From: CAYFFZ01 sp049976505
GTDB taxonomy: Archaea; Thermoproteota; Nitrososphaeria; Conexivisphaerales; UBA164
DNA length: 64,000 nt
Reading direction: 5' to 3'
NCBI GenBank assembly: GCA_049976505.1
Contig: JBMFIC010000003.1
Span: 79,125 to 143,124, forward strand
This document shows, piece after piece, positions 16,759 to 25,635 of this stretch (positions are counted from its first letter, which is position 1; every line of letters starts with the position of its first letter). The notes under the pieces were generated by a model. It was not told where the DNA came from. It ran no database searches and was given only the letters and a program-made list of their open reading frames with translations. The position numbers were made by a program, and so were the translations under genes.

Positions 16759-17793
16759 ATGATACCCTGCGTGAGAAAGCACGTAATATCTATCATAAAG
16801 GGCGATGGAATAGGGCCTGAGGTCATAGAGGCCACGGAGATAGTGATGGATGCCGTTCAGCAGAAGTTCTCATTAGGGCTCGAAAAAATATATGTGGAGG
16901 CAGGTCTTGGGTCCTATAAGAAGTACGGCACGAACCTGCCCGAGAGCTCCTTGGAGCTTATAAGACAGAGCGAGTGTCTTCTTAAGGGCCCAACGACCAC
17001 GCTGGAGGAGTCAGGGAGCGAGCTAGGTGTCCCAGTTAAAATCAGAAAGATCTTCAATCTATACGCTAATCTTCGACCTGTAAGAACTCTGCCTCGCGCT
17101 AAGGCGCTTCATGAGAACGTTGACGTTCTCATAGTCAGAGAAAATACGGAGGGCATGTACTCTGGAATAGAGAGCGAGATAGCTCCCGGAATAGGAATAG
17201 GCATAAGGCTTTCAACTGAGAAAGGAGCGAGAAGGATCTTCGAGGTGGCCTTTAAAAGGGCCCGAGATAGGAGAAAGATGGTAACTCTGGGGCACAAGGC
17301 AAACGTTCTGAAGGTCACTGACGGCATGTACAAGAGGGTATTTGCGGAGGTCTCAAAGCTTTATCCCGATGTAAGGACCTCTGAGGAGCACATAGATGCC
17401 CTTGCAATGAGGATCGCGCTAAGCCCGCAGAGCTACGACGTTATAGTTCTCGAAAACCTTTACGGGGACATAATCTCTGACCTTGCTGCAGGAATAGCTG
17501 GCGGGCTGGGGCTAGCCCCATCAGCAAACATCGGCGATAAATTTGCCATGTTCGAGCCTGTTCACGGCTCGGCTCCGGACATAGCGGGCAGAAGGATTGC
17601 TAACCCAGTAGCATCAATCCTTTCCTTCTCCATGTGCCTGGACTGGCTGGGTGAGCGTGAAGCATCGAAGGCTGTCGAGTCATCCGTCATAAGAGCTCTT
17701 GAGAAGGGAGAAAGGCTCACGCCTGATCTCGGTGGCAACGCTTCGACCTTTGATTTGGCTGGGGCTATAGCTGAAGAGGTTCTGAAGCTGTAA
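16759..17793 (+). CDS. Isocitrate/isopropylmalate dehydrogenase family, probable isocitrate dehydrogenase
   Basis: A 344-residue beta-decarboxylating dehydrogenase. It has GDGIGPEVIEA at the N-terminus, RENTEGMYSG for substrate and catalytic residues, the KANVLK and YGDIISDLAAG segments, and the nucleotide-binding FEPVHGSAPDIAGRRIANP. The family includes isocitrate, 3-isopropylmalate and homoisocitrate dehydrogenases, which sequence alone separates poorly. Placement right after aconitase makes isocitrate dehydrogenase (NAD type by length) the likeliest role. An in-frame GTG four codons in is an alternative start. A TATA-like TTTATTAGC lies just upstream. Confidence 0.88.
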   Translation: MIPCVRKHVISIIKGDGIGPEVIEATEIVMDAVQQKFSLGLEKIYVEAGLGSYKKYGTNLPESSLELIRQSECLLKGPTTTLEESGSELGVPVKIRKIFNLYANLRPVRTLPRAKALHENVDVLIVRENTEGMYSGIESEIAPGIGIGIRLSTEKGARRIFEVAFKRARDRRKMVTLGHKANVLKVTDGMYKRVFAEVSKLYPDVRTSEEHIDALAMRIALSPQSYDVIVLENLYGDIISDLAAGIAGGLGLAPSANIGDKFAMFEPVHGSAPDIAGRRIANPVASILSFSMCLDWLGEREASKAVESSVIRALEKGERLTPDLGGNASTFDLAGAIAEEVLKL

Positions 17794-17867
17794 AAATCCT
17801 TACGTTCTGCAATTTAGCTCTTCCTGATGTAGAAACGTTTATTAAACAATCTTCTTAATTTAATTAC

Positions 17868-18101
17868 ATGCCAATAGCTTATGTCCTACTCACTGTGGAG
17901 CCGGGAAAGGAGGACGATGTTCTTCAGAAGCTGAGAGCTATTCCCGAAATCGAGGAGGCGCACAGGGTTTATGGAGTATACGACACCATAGTTAAGGTGA
18001 ACGCGCCATCTCCTGAAAAGCTCAAAGAAATAATAACATGGAAGATCAGAAAAATTGAGAACGTGAAATCGACGCTTACTATGCTAGTTGTTGAGCAGTG
18101 A
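17868..18101 (+). CDS. Stand-alone Lrp/AsnC-type RAM ligand-binding domain
   Basis: A 77-residue protein consisting only of the alpha-beta ligand-binding half of Lrp/AsnC regulators: YVLLTVEPGKEDDVLQKL, then IPEIEEAHRVYGVYDTIVKVNA and a C-terminal strand ending in LVVEQ. It has no helix-turn-helix. Such stand-alone RAM proteins bind amino acids or modulate full-length Lrp partners. The position between isocitrate and malate dehydrogenase genes could hint at metabolic sensing, but this is inference. Its stop codon abuts that of the convergent mdh gene with no gap (TGATCA). Confidence 0.82.
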   Translation: MPIAYVLLTVEPGKEDDVLQKLRAIPEIEEAHRVYGVYDTIVKVNAPSPEKLKEIITWKIRKIENVKSTLTMLVVEQ

Positions 18102-19031
18102 TCACTGCAGGTACTGAGGCGGAACCTGCTTCAGGTTCTCCTTTATTGCGTTTATGCTCTTCATGAAGAGCTCTCTCTGCTGTGCGTTCAGCGGTACCTC
18201 TATTATCTTCTCCGCTCCATCCTTTCCCAGAACAACTGGAACTTCTGCAAAGACATCCTTTACGCCATATTCGCCATCTAAAAGAACGCTTGCCTCAACC
18301 ACGAGCTTCCTGTCTTTCTTTATTGCATCAACCATCAGAAGGAGGCCTGCTGCGGGTCCCCAGTTGCTACTGAACTTCCTCAGATTGGTTATCGTAGCTC
18401 CAGCTTCAATAGTATCCTTAACCACCTTCTGGTACTGCTCTTCTGTCAGGAAGTCCTTCAGGCTCCTTCCGTAAACGCTTGAAAGCTCAGGAACGGGGTA
18501 CATGTTCTCTCCATGCTGTCCTAGAACTAGGGGTATTATGCTTGCGGGCGACACGTTTATGTACTGAGAGGCATAGTAGGCCATCCTTCTTGAGTCAAGA
18601 ACTCCGCTGAAACCTATGACCCTGTTTCTCGGGAATCCAAGCCTCTTGTACAGCACGGTCACCATCGCGTCCAGCGGGTTCGTGGTGATTATAACTATCG
18701 AGTTCGGGGCGTATTTTTTTACCTGGTCCGCAACTGAGCTTACTATCTCAGCGTTCTTGCCAGCCAGCTCCTCCCTCGTCATTCCGGGCTTCCTTGCAAG
18801 GCCAGCAGTTATGATCACTATGTCGCTTCCTTTTATGTCCTCATAGCTGTTGCTGCCTACAACGGTAACGGATTTCCCAAGTATTGCGGCGGCATGGTTC
18901 ATGTCCAGCGCCTCACCCTGTGGAAGTCCCTGCACGATGTCCACGAGAACGATCTTGTTGTCAGCTTCTCCGAGCATCAGGAAGGCAGCGGTGGTGGCTC
19001 CTACTTTGCCGGCACCAATTATCGATATCAT
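18102..19031 (-). CDS. mdh: Malate dehydrogenase (LDH-like family)
   Basis: A 309-residue protein. The N-terminal GAGKVGATTA binds NAD. The substrate loop is AGLARKPGMTREEL, with the paired Arg residues of malate dehydrogenases, and NPLD, RVIGFSGVLDSRR and LVLGQHGENMYPV contain the catalytic Asp/His set. It interconverts malate and oxaloacetate in the TCA cycle. An ATG at 19031 gives the canonical MISIIGAG start; a preceding in-frame ATG is less likely. It is convergent with the RAM-domain gene. Confidence 0.95.
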   Translation of the reverse strand: MISIIGAGKVGATTAAFLMLGEADNKIVLVDIVQGLPQGEALDMNHAAAILGKSVTVVGSNSYEDIKGSDIVIITAGLARKPGMTREELAGKNAEIVSSVADQVKKYAPNSIVIITTNPLDAMVTVLYKRLGFPRNRVIGFSGVLDSRRMAYYASQYINVSPASIIPLVLGQHGENMYPVPELSSVYGRSLKDFLTEEQYQKVVKDTIEAGATITNLRKFSSNWGPAAGLLLMVDAIKKDRKLVVEASVLLDGEYGVKDVFAEVPVVLGKDGAEKIIEVPLNAQQRELFMKSINAIKENLKQVPPQYLQ

Positions 19032-19120
19032 CAATGTATGGTATAGATCTCCAGGATTTAACGTTTACCAAAAAACCTATAGATAGAATTTTATTCTATA
19101 TTATGAAAATTATTCATTAA

Positions 19121-20734
19121 TTAGTATTTTAGGTTTATTTTCTGAAATAATGGCTCAACTCTTTCTATTTTAGTTCCAGGTCTTATAATTTCCCATCCCT
19201 TGGGTTTCTCTATGCTGGTTATTCCAAGCATCGATGCAAGCTTCTGTGATCTTTTAGGCGCTACTGGATACATCATGAACGCTATATGTGCCAGCGACTG
19301 AACAGACGTGTAAAGTATTGACGATGCCCTCTCCTTGTCGCTCTTGTAAAGGCTCCAGGGCTGCTGAGAGCTGAAGTACTGATTTCCGAGCTCTGAGGCG
19401 TCCACGAACTTTCTTGCCGCATCCTTTATCCTGAGATCGTAGTTCAGCCTTATGAACTCCTCCTCCAGCTTCATTATGGCCTCGGAGAAGGCCCGATCCT
19501 CCTTAGAAGGCTTCAGGTTCTCAGGAACACTGCCACCAAACCGGTCCTTAACAAAAGTAAGAACCCTGTGTGCATAGTTTCCCACTTTATCATTCAAATC
19601 GCTGTTGACAAGCTTATCGAACTCCTGCCAACTAAAGCTGGTATCTCCTCTCTCAGGCCTTAAGGAGAGTATCACGTACCTCCAGTACTCTCCATCTGCA
19701 ATCCCTAATGCGTCGGACGCCCACACGCCAACGTGCTGGCTTTTGCTGAACTTCATCTGGCCAAACAGAATGAACTCGGTCGACGATATTTTCTTCGGCA
19801 GATTGTAACCCTTTCTGGATGCAATTAAAAGCGCAGGAAGAATAATAGCATGAAACGGTATGTTGTCTTTTCCAATAAAGTAAACCGACTTGGTGTCTGG
19901 ATCCATCCAGAACTTTTCGAAAAGCCTTTCCCCCTTCTTCCTTTCCAGCTCAATAACTCCCGAGAGATATCCGAGGACGGCCTCCATCCATACGTAGATG
20001 GTTTTGCCCTCAGAGCCAGCAAAAGGCGCAGGAATCCCCCATTTGTTGTCCCTCGTGATTGATCTAGGTCTAAGACCTTCTTCCAGCATGTTTTTGAGGT
20101 ACCCCTTAACGTTTTCATCCAGCGTCTCAACATACCTTGTGATTTCCTCAGTTAGCTTTGGAAGATCAAAGAACCAGTGGAAGGTCTCCTTCCTGACCGG
20201 CCTTTCCCCACAAATGGCGCATCTGGGCTCAACAAGAAGCGTGGGCTCAAGGAGCCTCCCGCAGTTCTCGCACTGATCTCCTCTAGCCCTCTCGTATCCA
20301 CAGTAGGGGCACCTTCCAATTACGAACCTGTCGGGAAGGAAGATCCTGTCCTTTTCGCAGTAGAGCTGAACCGTGGTCTGCTTAAACACATAGCCGTTTT
20401 TTTCAAGCTGTAAGTAAAAGTCCCTGACAAACTCCTTGTGCACTTCGTTCTCCGTCCTGGTGTAGTTGTCGAGCTCCACCGAGAAGCTTCTCAGTATTTC
20501 GAGCATCCTCGAATGCATTTCGTCCGTTAGATCCTTAGGATTCTTTCCCTGCTTTATCGCCTCAACCTCTATTGGAGTTCCGTGTTCGTCTGAACCCGAA
20601 ACAGAAACGACATCCTCCCCCATTATCCTCAGGAATCTGGCGTAATAGTCAGCCGATATAAGGTGCAGAAGCGTTCCTAAGTGGGGCTCGCTGTTAATGT
20701 AAGGCCAGGCCGAAAACACCATGTACTTGCCCAA
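19121..20734 (-). CDS. metG: Methionyl-tRNA synthetase
   Basis: A 537-residue class I synthetase. The HIGH-equivalent is PYINSEPHLGT near residue 20 and the KMSKS-equivalent is KFSKSQHVGVW. Between them are two zinc knuckles, CPYCGYERARGDQCENCG and a partner CAICGERP. The anticodon-binding helices contain the WQEFDKLVNSDLNDKVGN segment. It lacks the C-terminal EMAP-like tRNA-binding domain seen in some MetRS. A second ATG four codons in (MVFSAWPYIN) is an alternative start. Confidence 0.97.
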   Translation of the reverse strand: MGKYMVFSAWPYINSEPHLGTLLHLISADYYARFLRIMGEDVVSVSGSDEHGTPIEVEAIKQGKNPKDLTDEMHSRMLEILRSFSVELDNYTRTENEVHKEFVRDFYLQLEKNGYVFKQTTVQLYCEKDRIFLPDRFVIGRCPYCGYERARGDQCENCGRLLEPTLLVEPRCAICGERPVRKETFHWFFDLPKLTEEITRYVETLDENVKGYLKNMLEEGLRPRSITRDNKWGIPAPFAGSEGKTIYVWMEAVLGYLSGVIELERKKGERLFEKFWMDPDTKSVYFIGKDNIPFHAIILPALLIASRKGYNLPKKISSTEFILFGQMKFSKSQHVGVWASDALGIADGEYWRYVILSLRPERGDTSFSWQEFDKLVNSDLNDKVGNYAHRVLTFVKDRFGGSVPENLKPSKEDRAFSEAIMKLEEEFIRLNYDLRIKDAARKFVDASELGNQYFSSQQPWSLYKSDKERASSILYTSVQSLAHIAFMMYPVAPKRSQKLASMLGITSIEKPKGWEIIRPGTKIERVEPLFQKINLKY

Positions 20735-21128
20735 CTTTAATCATTATGAGGCAACACTAACAATAATAAGCTTTACCAAATAACGCGTTCCCTGTGCTTA
20801 TCAGTCAGGCGCGACGCGGAGCACAAACAGATCGATTTTAGCACGGCACAGATCCTACAGGCTGCAGTCGTCAGGCGTTTCGATAAATTTATGCTTTATA
20901 TGAAACGAGCTTATATTTCATATGTATTTTAAATAAATGCGGTTAGAAGGCTGCCCTGCAGTAAGAAGATAGGAACGTAGCGTGAAGGCGGAATCGACGT
21001 TAAACTGGCTTCCAGATGCCATAGCATAAAATTTAACCGTTTAAAGGACCTAAACGCTTCAAATGTTTGAAACATAACGCAGTTTTGCTAATAATGTTTT
21101 TAAGAGAACCTGTTAAATACTTATCAGA
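20735..21128. other. Intergenic region between metG and the 2-oxoacid oxidoreductase operon
   Basis: This 394-bp divergent region has no ORF I can defend. It contains an 8-bp inverted repeat ATATGAAA/TTTCATAT (20898-20923), a TTCAAA/TTTGAA palindrome (21058-21071), and TATA-like tracts at about 21096-21103 and 21110-21122 near the operon start. The stretch 20940-21020 is GC-richer than its surroundings and could encode a small RNA, but shows no recognisable family signature. Confidence 0.55.
20898..20923. promoter_or_regulatory. Inverted repeat ATATGAAA-N10-TTTCATAT
   Basis: Perfect 8-base arms are separated by 10 bp, about two turns of DNA from arm to arm, which suits a dimeric regulator. 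It lies about 205 bp upstream of the oxidoreductase operon and within a very AT-rich patch, so chance is possible. Confidence 0.3.
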
Positions 21129-21692
21129 TTGGTCTTAAAAGAAAGATATGAAATAAGATGGCATGGCAGGGGCGGACAGGGAGCCGTTACAGCTGCAGTT
21201 CTTGTTGCTGAGGCAGCAATTATAGATGGACACTATGCCCAGTCCTATCCTGAATTTGGGGCTGAAAGAAGAGGAGCCCCCGTAAAGGCTTACACAAAGG
21301 TCTCGCTGAGTCCGATCTATTCAAGGTCCCCAATACTCAAGCCAGACATAGTGGTTGTTCTGGATCCAAGCATTGATAAATCGATCTATCTTGAAGGGCT
21401 CAAGGACGATGGCATGATCATCATAAACAGCTCGAAGAGCGACTCTGAGATAAAAAGCATGCTGGGTGACAGGTACAAGATAGCTGCCATAGATGCCACC
21501 CACATTGCTCTCGACGTTCTTAAAGCTGCTATAGTCAACACGGCAATGGTTGGTGCGCTTATTAAGATAGTTCCATTGGCCACGCTCGAGTCCGTTGAGA
21601 AGGCGCTGCATGAGACGTTCAGCAAAAAAGTAGCAGACCTTAATACGCAGATCGTTAAGAGGTCATACGAGATGGTGAGGCTGATAAATTGA
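21129..21692 (+). CDS. porG: 2-oxoacid:ferredoxin oxidoreductase gamma subunit
   Basis: A 187-residue protein starting at TTG, the only usable in-frame start. The N-terminal IRWHGRGGQGAVTAA and YPEFGAERRGAPVKAY are the signature of PorG/KorC gamma subunits; the C-terminus has NTAMVGAL and a terminal helix. It is the first gene of a four-gene operon (gamma, delta, alpha, beta) encoding a heterotetrameric enzyme that decarboxylates a 2-oxoacid to acyl-CoA with ferredoxin reduction. The order matches pyruvate or branched-chain 2-oxoacid oxidoreductases. A TATA-like tract 25-33 bp upstream suggests a very short leader. Confidence 0.92.
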   Translation: MVLKERYEIRWHGRGGQGAVTAAVLVAEAAIIDGHYAQSYPEFGAERRGAPVKAYTKVSLSPIYSRSPILKPDIVVVLDPSIDKSIYLEGLKDDGMIIINSSKSDSEIKSMLGDRYKIAAIDATHIALDVLKAAIVNTAMVGALIKIVPLATLESVEKALHETFSKKVADLNTQIVKRSYEMVRLIN

Positions 21693-22012
21693 CGGAGGAA
21701 AAGCTCCTCACCTGGAAGGAGATGCCTCTTGGAGGCACAATTCTGGAGCCAGGAAACAGCGAAAGAAGGCACACTGGAGACTGGAGGACGTTCAAGCCTG
21801 TTATAATTCAGGACAAGTGCACGAGGTGCCTGAGATGCTGGATAGTGTGTCCCGAGCCCGCAATTTATGTTATTGATGCACCCTACACCACGGCATCAGG
21901 CAGACAGTTTAAGTTCAGCGTTGAAGTCAACTATGATTATTGTAAAGGTTGTGGCATGTGCGTGGAGGAGTGCGAGCCTAAGGCGATAGATTGGGTGGAG
22001 GAGGTGAAGTAA
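21689..22012 (+). CDS. porD: 2-oxoacid:ferredoxin oxidoreductase delta subunit (2[4Fe-4S] ferredoxin-like)
   Basis: A 107-residue protein with two 4Fe-4S motifs, CTRCLRCWIVCP and CKGCGMCVEECEP, which relay electrons from the thiamine-bound intermediate to ferredoxin. An N-terminal extension (TWKEMPLGGTILEPGNS) is typical of PorD. The TTG start overlaps the gamma-subunit stop by four bases (TTGA), so translation is coupled. The alpha gene follows directly. Confidence 0.93.
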   Translation: MTEEKLLTWKEMPLGGTILEPGNSERRHTGDWRTFKPVIIQDKCTRCLRCWIVCPEPAIYVIDAPYTTASGRQFKFSVEVNYDYCKGCGMCVEECEPKAIDWVEEVK

Positions 22013-23218
22013 ATGCAGAGCGTTTTAAAGGTTACATGGAAAAGGCTTCCGCTGAGCACCAACTACGCTATAGCGCAGGCCGTGAAGGACGCGGACGTTG
22101 ACGTTGTTTCAGCATATCCGATAACCCCCCAGACGACGGTGGTTGAAAGGATATCTGAGCTGATAGCGAACGGCGAGCTAAAGGCCGAAATGATACACGT
22201 GGAGAGCGAGCACAGCGCAATGAGCGCAGCTATCGGAGCAAGCGCTGCAGGCGCAAGGGCCTTTACCGCAACTTCTGCTCAGGGACTAGAGCTGATGCAC
22301 GAGCTGCTGCATATAGCATCAGGAATGCGTCTTCCGATAGTCATGTCGGTTGCGGCCAGGGCCTTATCGGCACCAATCAGCATATGGGGCGATTACAGCG
22401 ACGTTATGAACACCAGGGATACTTCATGGGTAACCCTGATAGCATCTAGCGCTCAGGAGGCTTACGACTCGATCATACAGGCTTACAGGATTGCAGAAGA
22501 TCCACGGGTCTTCCTTCCAGTGATGGTTGCGTACGATGGCTTTGCTATGAGCCATACTTATGAGCCGGTTCTAGTATCCGAGACATCTGATGCCTTTAAG
22601 GACTACATACCAAAGGAGCCCAAATGGTACACGCTTAACCCCGATAGGCCCATAACGATGGGATCACTCGCAAATCCAGACTGGTACTATGAGTTCAAGT
22701 ACCAGCAGGTTGTGGCCATAAAAAACGCGTACAGCGTTGTGATGGAGGCTGATCATGAATACGGAAAGAGATACGAGAGAAGCTACGGTATAATCGAGGA
22801 GGCGTGGACCGATGATTCAGACATAGTCCTTCTTACCTATGGAGGTCTGTACGGCACGATGAAGGAGTCCGTCGAGCAGCTGAGGAAAGATGGCATAAAG
22901 GTAGGGATAGCTAGGCTAAGGCTCTTCAGGCCCTTCCCGGTACAGGATATCACTAAGCTTGCAGAAAAGGTTAAGGCTATTGCAGTTCTTGACAGGGCAA
23001 TCACTTACGGGATGTCGATTGCAGGACCCGTGGCGAGGGAGATCATTTCTTCCGTATACTCGGAGGGGCTTAATACGTCGGTATACAGCTTTATCGTAGG
23101 TATAGGTCAGAGGACGGTAACGGAGAAGGACATTCAGGAAATCTACTACAAAGCCAGATCGATGATGGACGCGGGTGAGCGGCAGAAGGAGAGCATCTAC
23201 TGGGGTGTCAGAGAATGA
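22013..23218 (+). CDS. porA: 2-oxoacid:ferredoxin oxidoreductase alpha subunit
   Basis: A 401-residue alpha subunit. It has the pyrimidine-binding domain with SAYPITPQTTVVERI, VESEHSAMSAAIGAS and GARAFTATSAQGLELM, where the Thr of the YPITP motif contacts the 2-oxoacid carboxylate. The C-terminal part has an ARLRLFRPFP motif. A strong Shine-Dalgarno (GGAGGAGGTG) precedes the ATG. Sequence alone does not settle pyruvate versus 2-oxoisovalerate; general TCA context favours pyruvate supply to acetyl-CoA. Confidence 0.93.
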   Translation: MQSVLKVTWKRLPLSTNYAIAQAVKDADVDVVSAYPITPQTTVVERISELIANGELKAEMIHVESEHSAMSAAIGASAAGARAFTATSAQGLELMHELLHIASGMRLPIVMSVAARALSAPISIWGDYSDVMNTRDTSWVTLIASSAQEAYDSIIQAYRIAEDPRVFLPVMVAYDGFAMSHTYEPVLVSETSDAFKDYIPKEPKWYTLNPDRPITMGSLANPDWYYEFKYQQVVAIKNAYSVVMEADHEYGKRYERSYGIIEEAWTDDSDIVLLTYGGLYGTMKESVEQLRKDGIKVGIARLRLFRPFPVQDITKLAEKVKAIAVLDRAITYGMSIAGPVAREIISSVYSEGLNTSVYSFIVGIGQRTVTEKDIQEIYYKARSMMDAGERQKESIYWGVRE

Positions 23219-24168
23219 TGGCCAGGCCCTTCTTTAGAACTGTATACGATGTGCCACGTGAGGAGTACTTCGCTCCAGGGCATGGCCTCTGTGCTGGCTG
23301 CACCGCTGGAACGATCGTTAAGCTTCTTCTTAAAGTTGCTGGACCCAACACCATCGTGGTAAATGCGACTGGCTGTGTCGAGGTTTCAACCACGCCCTTC
23401 CCCTACACTTCCTGGAAGGTTCCATGGATACACGTGGCCTTTGAGAACGCAGCAGCGGTTGCCAGCGGCATCGAGTCCGCTATAAAGGTCCTAAAGGCCA
23501 AGGGGGCAATTGACCCATCCAAGAGGATAAACGTAATAGCCCTTGCTGGGGATGGAGGAACATATGATATAGGGATCCAGGCCCTGAGCGGCATGCTTGA
23601 GAGGGGGCACAAGGTAATGTACGTGCTTTACGATAACGAGGCATACATGAACACAGGCATACAGAGAAGCGGAGGAACCCCGGCTCTTGCATGGACAACC
23701 ACCACGCCGATTGGAAGAGTCTTCAGAGGAAAGGTCCAGCAGAAGAAGCCGATCGCCGACATAGTTGCAGCCCACAGAATACCGTACGTTGCGACAGCAA
23801 ACCCGGGATACTTCACCGACATGATGAACAAGTTCAAGAAGGGACTTGAGGTGAACGGGCCCTCGTTCGTTCATGTGATACAGCCATGCACCACTGGCTG
23901 GAAGTTTGACCCAAGGTATGGCATTGTCATTTCAAGGCTTGCCACCGAGACGGGCCTTTGGATAAACTGGGAGCAGGAGGAGGGACAGTTCAGAGTTACA
24001 GTTCCCGTTCCAAGGAGAAAGCACGTAAGGCACTACTTCAGAATGCAGGGCAGGTTCAGCCATCTTACCGATGAAGACATAGAGGCCATACAGAAGGAGG
24101 TGGATATGGAAGTGGACAGGATAAACAGAATGGTCGGCAGAACGGTTATAGGCCCTGTTGTGGAATAA
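23215..24168 (+). CDS. porB: 2-oxoacid:ferredoxin oxidoreductase beta subunit
   Basis: A 317-residue thiamine-diphosphate-binding beta subunit. GHGLCAGCTAG supplies cluster-ligand cysteines and ATGCVEVSTTPFPYTSW is characteristic of PorB. The TPP motif is AGDGGTYDIGIQALSG followed by DNEAYMNTG. A further Cys lies in VIQPCTTGWKF. It overlaps the alpha gene by four bases (ATGA). An RNase P RNA gene follows 49 bp downstream on the same strand. Confidence 0.94.
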   Translation: MMARPFFRTVYDVPREEYFAPGHGLCAGCTAGTIVKLLLKVAGPNTIVVNATGCVEVSTTPFPYTSWKVPWIHVAFENAAAVASGIESAIKVLKAKGAIDPSKRINVIALAGDGGTYDIGIQALSGMLERGHKVMYVLYDNEAYMNTGIQRSGGTPALAWTTTTPIGRVFRGKVQQKKPIADIVAAHRIPYVATANPGYFTDMMNKFKKGLEVNGPSFVHVIQPCTTGWKFDPRYGIVISRLATETGLWINWEQEEGQFRVTVPVPRRKHVRHYFRMQGRFSHLTDEDIEAIQKEVDMEVDRINRMVGRTVIGPVVE

Positions 24169-24180
24169 GCGCTTTTTTGC

Positions 24181-24194
24181 ATTAAATTTATTAT
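24181..24194 (+). promoter_or_regulatory. TATA element for RNase P RNA
   Basis: ATTAAATTTATTAT follows a T-run (CTTTTTTGC) that probably ends the porB transcript. Its centre lies about 30 bp upstream of the predicted RNA 5' end, the spacing expected for an archaeal promoter. Confidence 0.6.
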
Positions 24195-24217
24195 CTTGAC
24201 AGTTCTGTAGTTAATTT

Positions 24218-24519
24218 GGGGCGAGCGGCCGGGCTGGTCACGGGGAGCTCCCGAGGAAGCTCCTCCCTCCGTCCACGGGGTCCGGCGCGGCGACGCGCGG
24301 CGGGAGACCGCCGGCTCTGGAGCAGAAACGAGACCTCGCAGGAAGATGGCCATGATAGCAGCCATCGGCTGCTGGAGGACTCCTGGTAAGGGGGTGAAAC
24401 GGCCAACCCGGACGGAGCAAGGCCGGAAAGGGCCCATGACGCACCCGTGGGCCAGGCCCAGGTAGGCCGCAGAGTCGAATCCAGCTTAAACAGAAGGAGG
24501 GCTACGAGCCGCACGCCCC
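24218..24519 (+). ncRNA. rnpB: RNase P RNA
   Basis: About 302 nt, far GC-richer than its surroundings. The 5' end GGGGCGAGCGGC pairs with the 3' end GCCGCACGCCCC to form P1. Near the 5' side is the conserved GAGGAAGCTCC segment, in the middle GCAGAAACGAG and GTGAAACGGCC, then GAGCAAGGCCGGAA, and near the 3' end ACAGAAGGAGGGCTAC, which matches the CR-I to CR-V order of archaeal type-A RNase P RNA. It is the catalytic RNA that removes tRNA 5' leaders. Its 3' end meets the 3' end of the convergent taw1 gene at 24519. The minus-strand ORFs across this region are artefacts of GC content. Confidence 0.88.
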
Positions 24520-25520
24520 TACTTTGTATAGGATCCTCCCTTTATTATCCATCTGTCTACGTATCTTTTTGTGTTCTGTATTACCGATATGAGCGATCTA
24601 GGCATATCGTCCATATAAACATAATCAGGCAGGTGCTTAAGAAGCTCAAGAGTGAACGACTTTATTTCCTCAAACGTCAGCATATGTCCCGCGGTCAACC
24701 TGCTCTGAGAATACCCTATGTGCATGTACGACTTGACCTCAACAAAGTGGGGATACCCTTTCATAATAAGCTCCGCTGCCCGGGGTATTTTATCGATCGA
24801 ATCATTGTAGCCTCTTATGAGCGTGATTCTAATAACAGTTCTCGTGTTCATCTCCCTTAAAAGCTCCAGGGATCTCAGCCATCTCTGCCACGCATCCCTG
24901 TACATTGGTCTGTTAATCCTCACGAAATCCTCCTCATCATAGGCGTTCATCGAAAGGTAAACCTGCGTGGGCAGAGCATCCTCCCTTATCAGCCTTTCGA
25001 GCATCTCAGGCTCCTGACCGTTTGTTACGAGGAATATGCTCTTCGTGTTGGGGAGAGACCTGAGGTACTTTATCATCTCTGGAAGCTTCGGATACATCGT
25101 GGGCTCTCCCGAAAGAGATATTGAGTAATGAGAGGGGGTTAGCGCATCCTTCAGCCACTCCTTGTCTATGCGGGGATCTCCCATGAAGCCTATCAGCAGC
25201 TTCCTCCTTTCCTCCGTCAGGCTCTTTATAATGTTCTCAGGATCGTCTATCCACTCCTCAGGCATCTTTAACATTTTATAGAACTCGTTGGGCCTCCAGC
25301 AGTAGATGCACCTGTTTTCACAGAAAACCGCAGTTGGCGTGAACTCCATGCACTGGTGCGTCTGAATTCCGTAGAACTTGTTCTTGTAACAGCCGCTCTT
25401 CCTTTTTACTGCCTCCTTTGTCCAGTGGCATATTTCAACCGCCGAGTGTCCATAGATTCCATAGTGCGCTCTTCTGAGGGCCTCCTGCGTCTCTCTGTCA
25501 AGTGCCAGCCTTGACTGCAT
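24519..25520 (-). CDS. taw1: tRNA 4-demethylwyosine synthase (TYW1/Taw1 radical SAM)
   Basis: A 333-residue archaeal TYW1. The radical-SAM CX3CX2C motif is CENRCIYC, with more conserved Cys in KSGCYKNKFYG and HQCMEFTP that would hold the second cluster. SLSGEPTMYPKLPEM is the SAM-binding GEP motif, and LVTNGQEPEML and IRITLIRGYND follow as in the family. It condenses pyruvate with N1-methylguanosine-37 of tRNA-Phe to build the tricyclic wyosine base. The flavodoxin domain of eukaryotic TYW1 is absent, as usual in archaea. Confidence 0.95.
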   Translation of the reverse strand: MQSRLALDRETQEALRRAHYGIYGHSAVEICHWTKEAVKRKSGCYKNKFYGIQTHQCMEFTPTAVFCENRCIYCWRPNEFYKMLKMPEEWIDDPENIIKSLTEERRKLLIGFMGDPRIDKEWLKDALTPSHYSISLSGEPTMYPKLPEMIKYLRSLPNTKSIFLVTNGQEPEMLERLIREDALPTQVYLSMNAYDEEDFVRINRPMYRDAWQRWLRSLELLREMNTRTVIRITLIRGYNDSIDKIPRAAELIMKGYPHFVEVKSYMHIGYSQSRLTAGHMLTFEEIKSFTLELLKHLPDYVYMDDMPRSLISVIQNTKRYVDRWIIKGGSYTK

Positions 25521-25635
25521 GTAGAAATTTATGAAAACTGTGAATATAAAACGCTAACTATCTTTTCGGAGCTGGCCGAGGAGCACGGCTTAAGATATAA
25601 AAGCTTAAAGCCGAACCTCTTAATATTTAGCCGTA

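Noticed and set aside
24191..24514. Several overlapping minus-strand ORFs of about 70-130 codons
   Set aside because: They lie across the RNase P RNA and have Arg/Pro/Ala/Gly-rich translations typical of GC-rich structured RNA read by chance.
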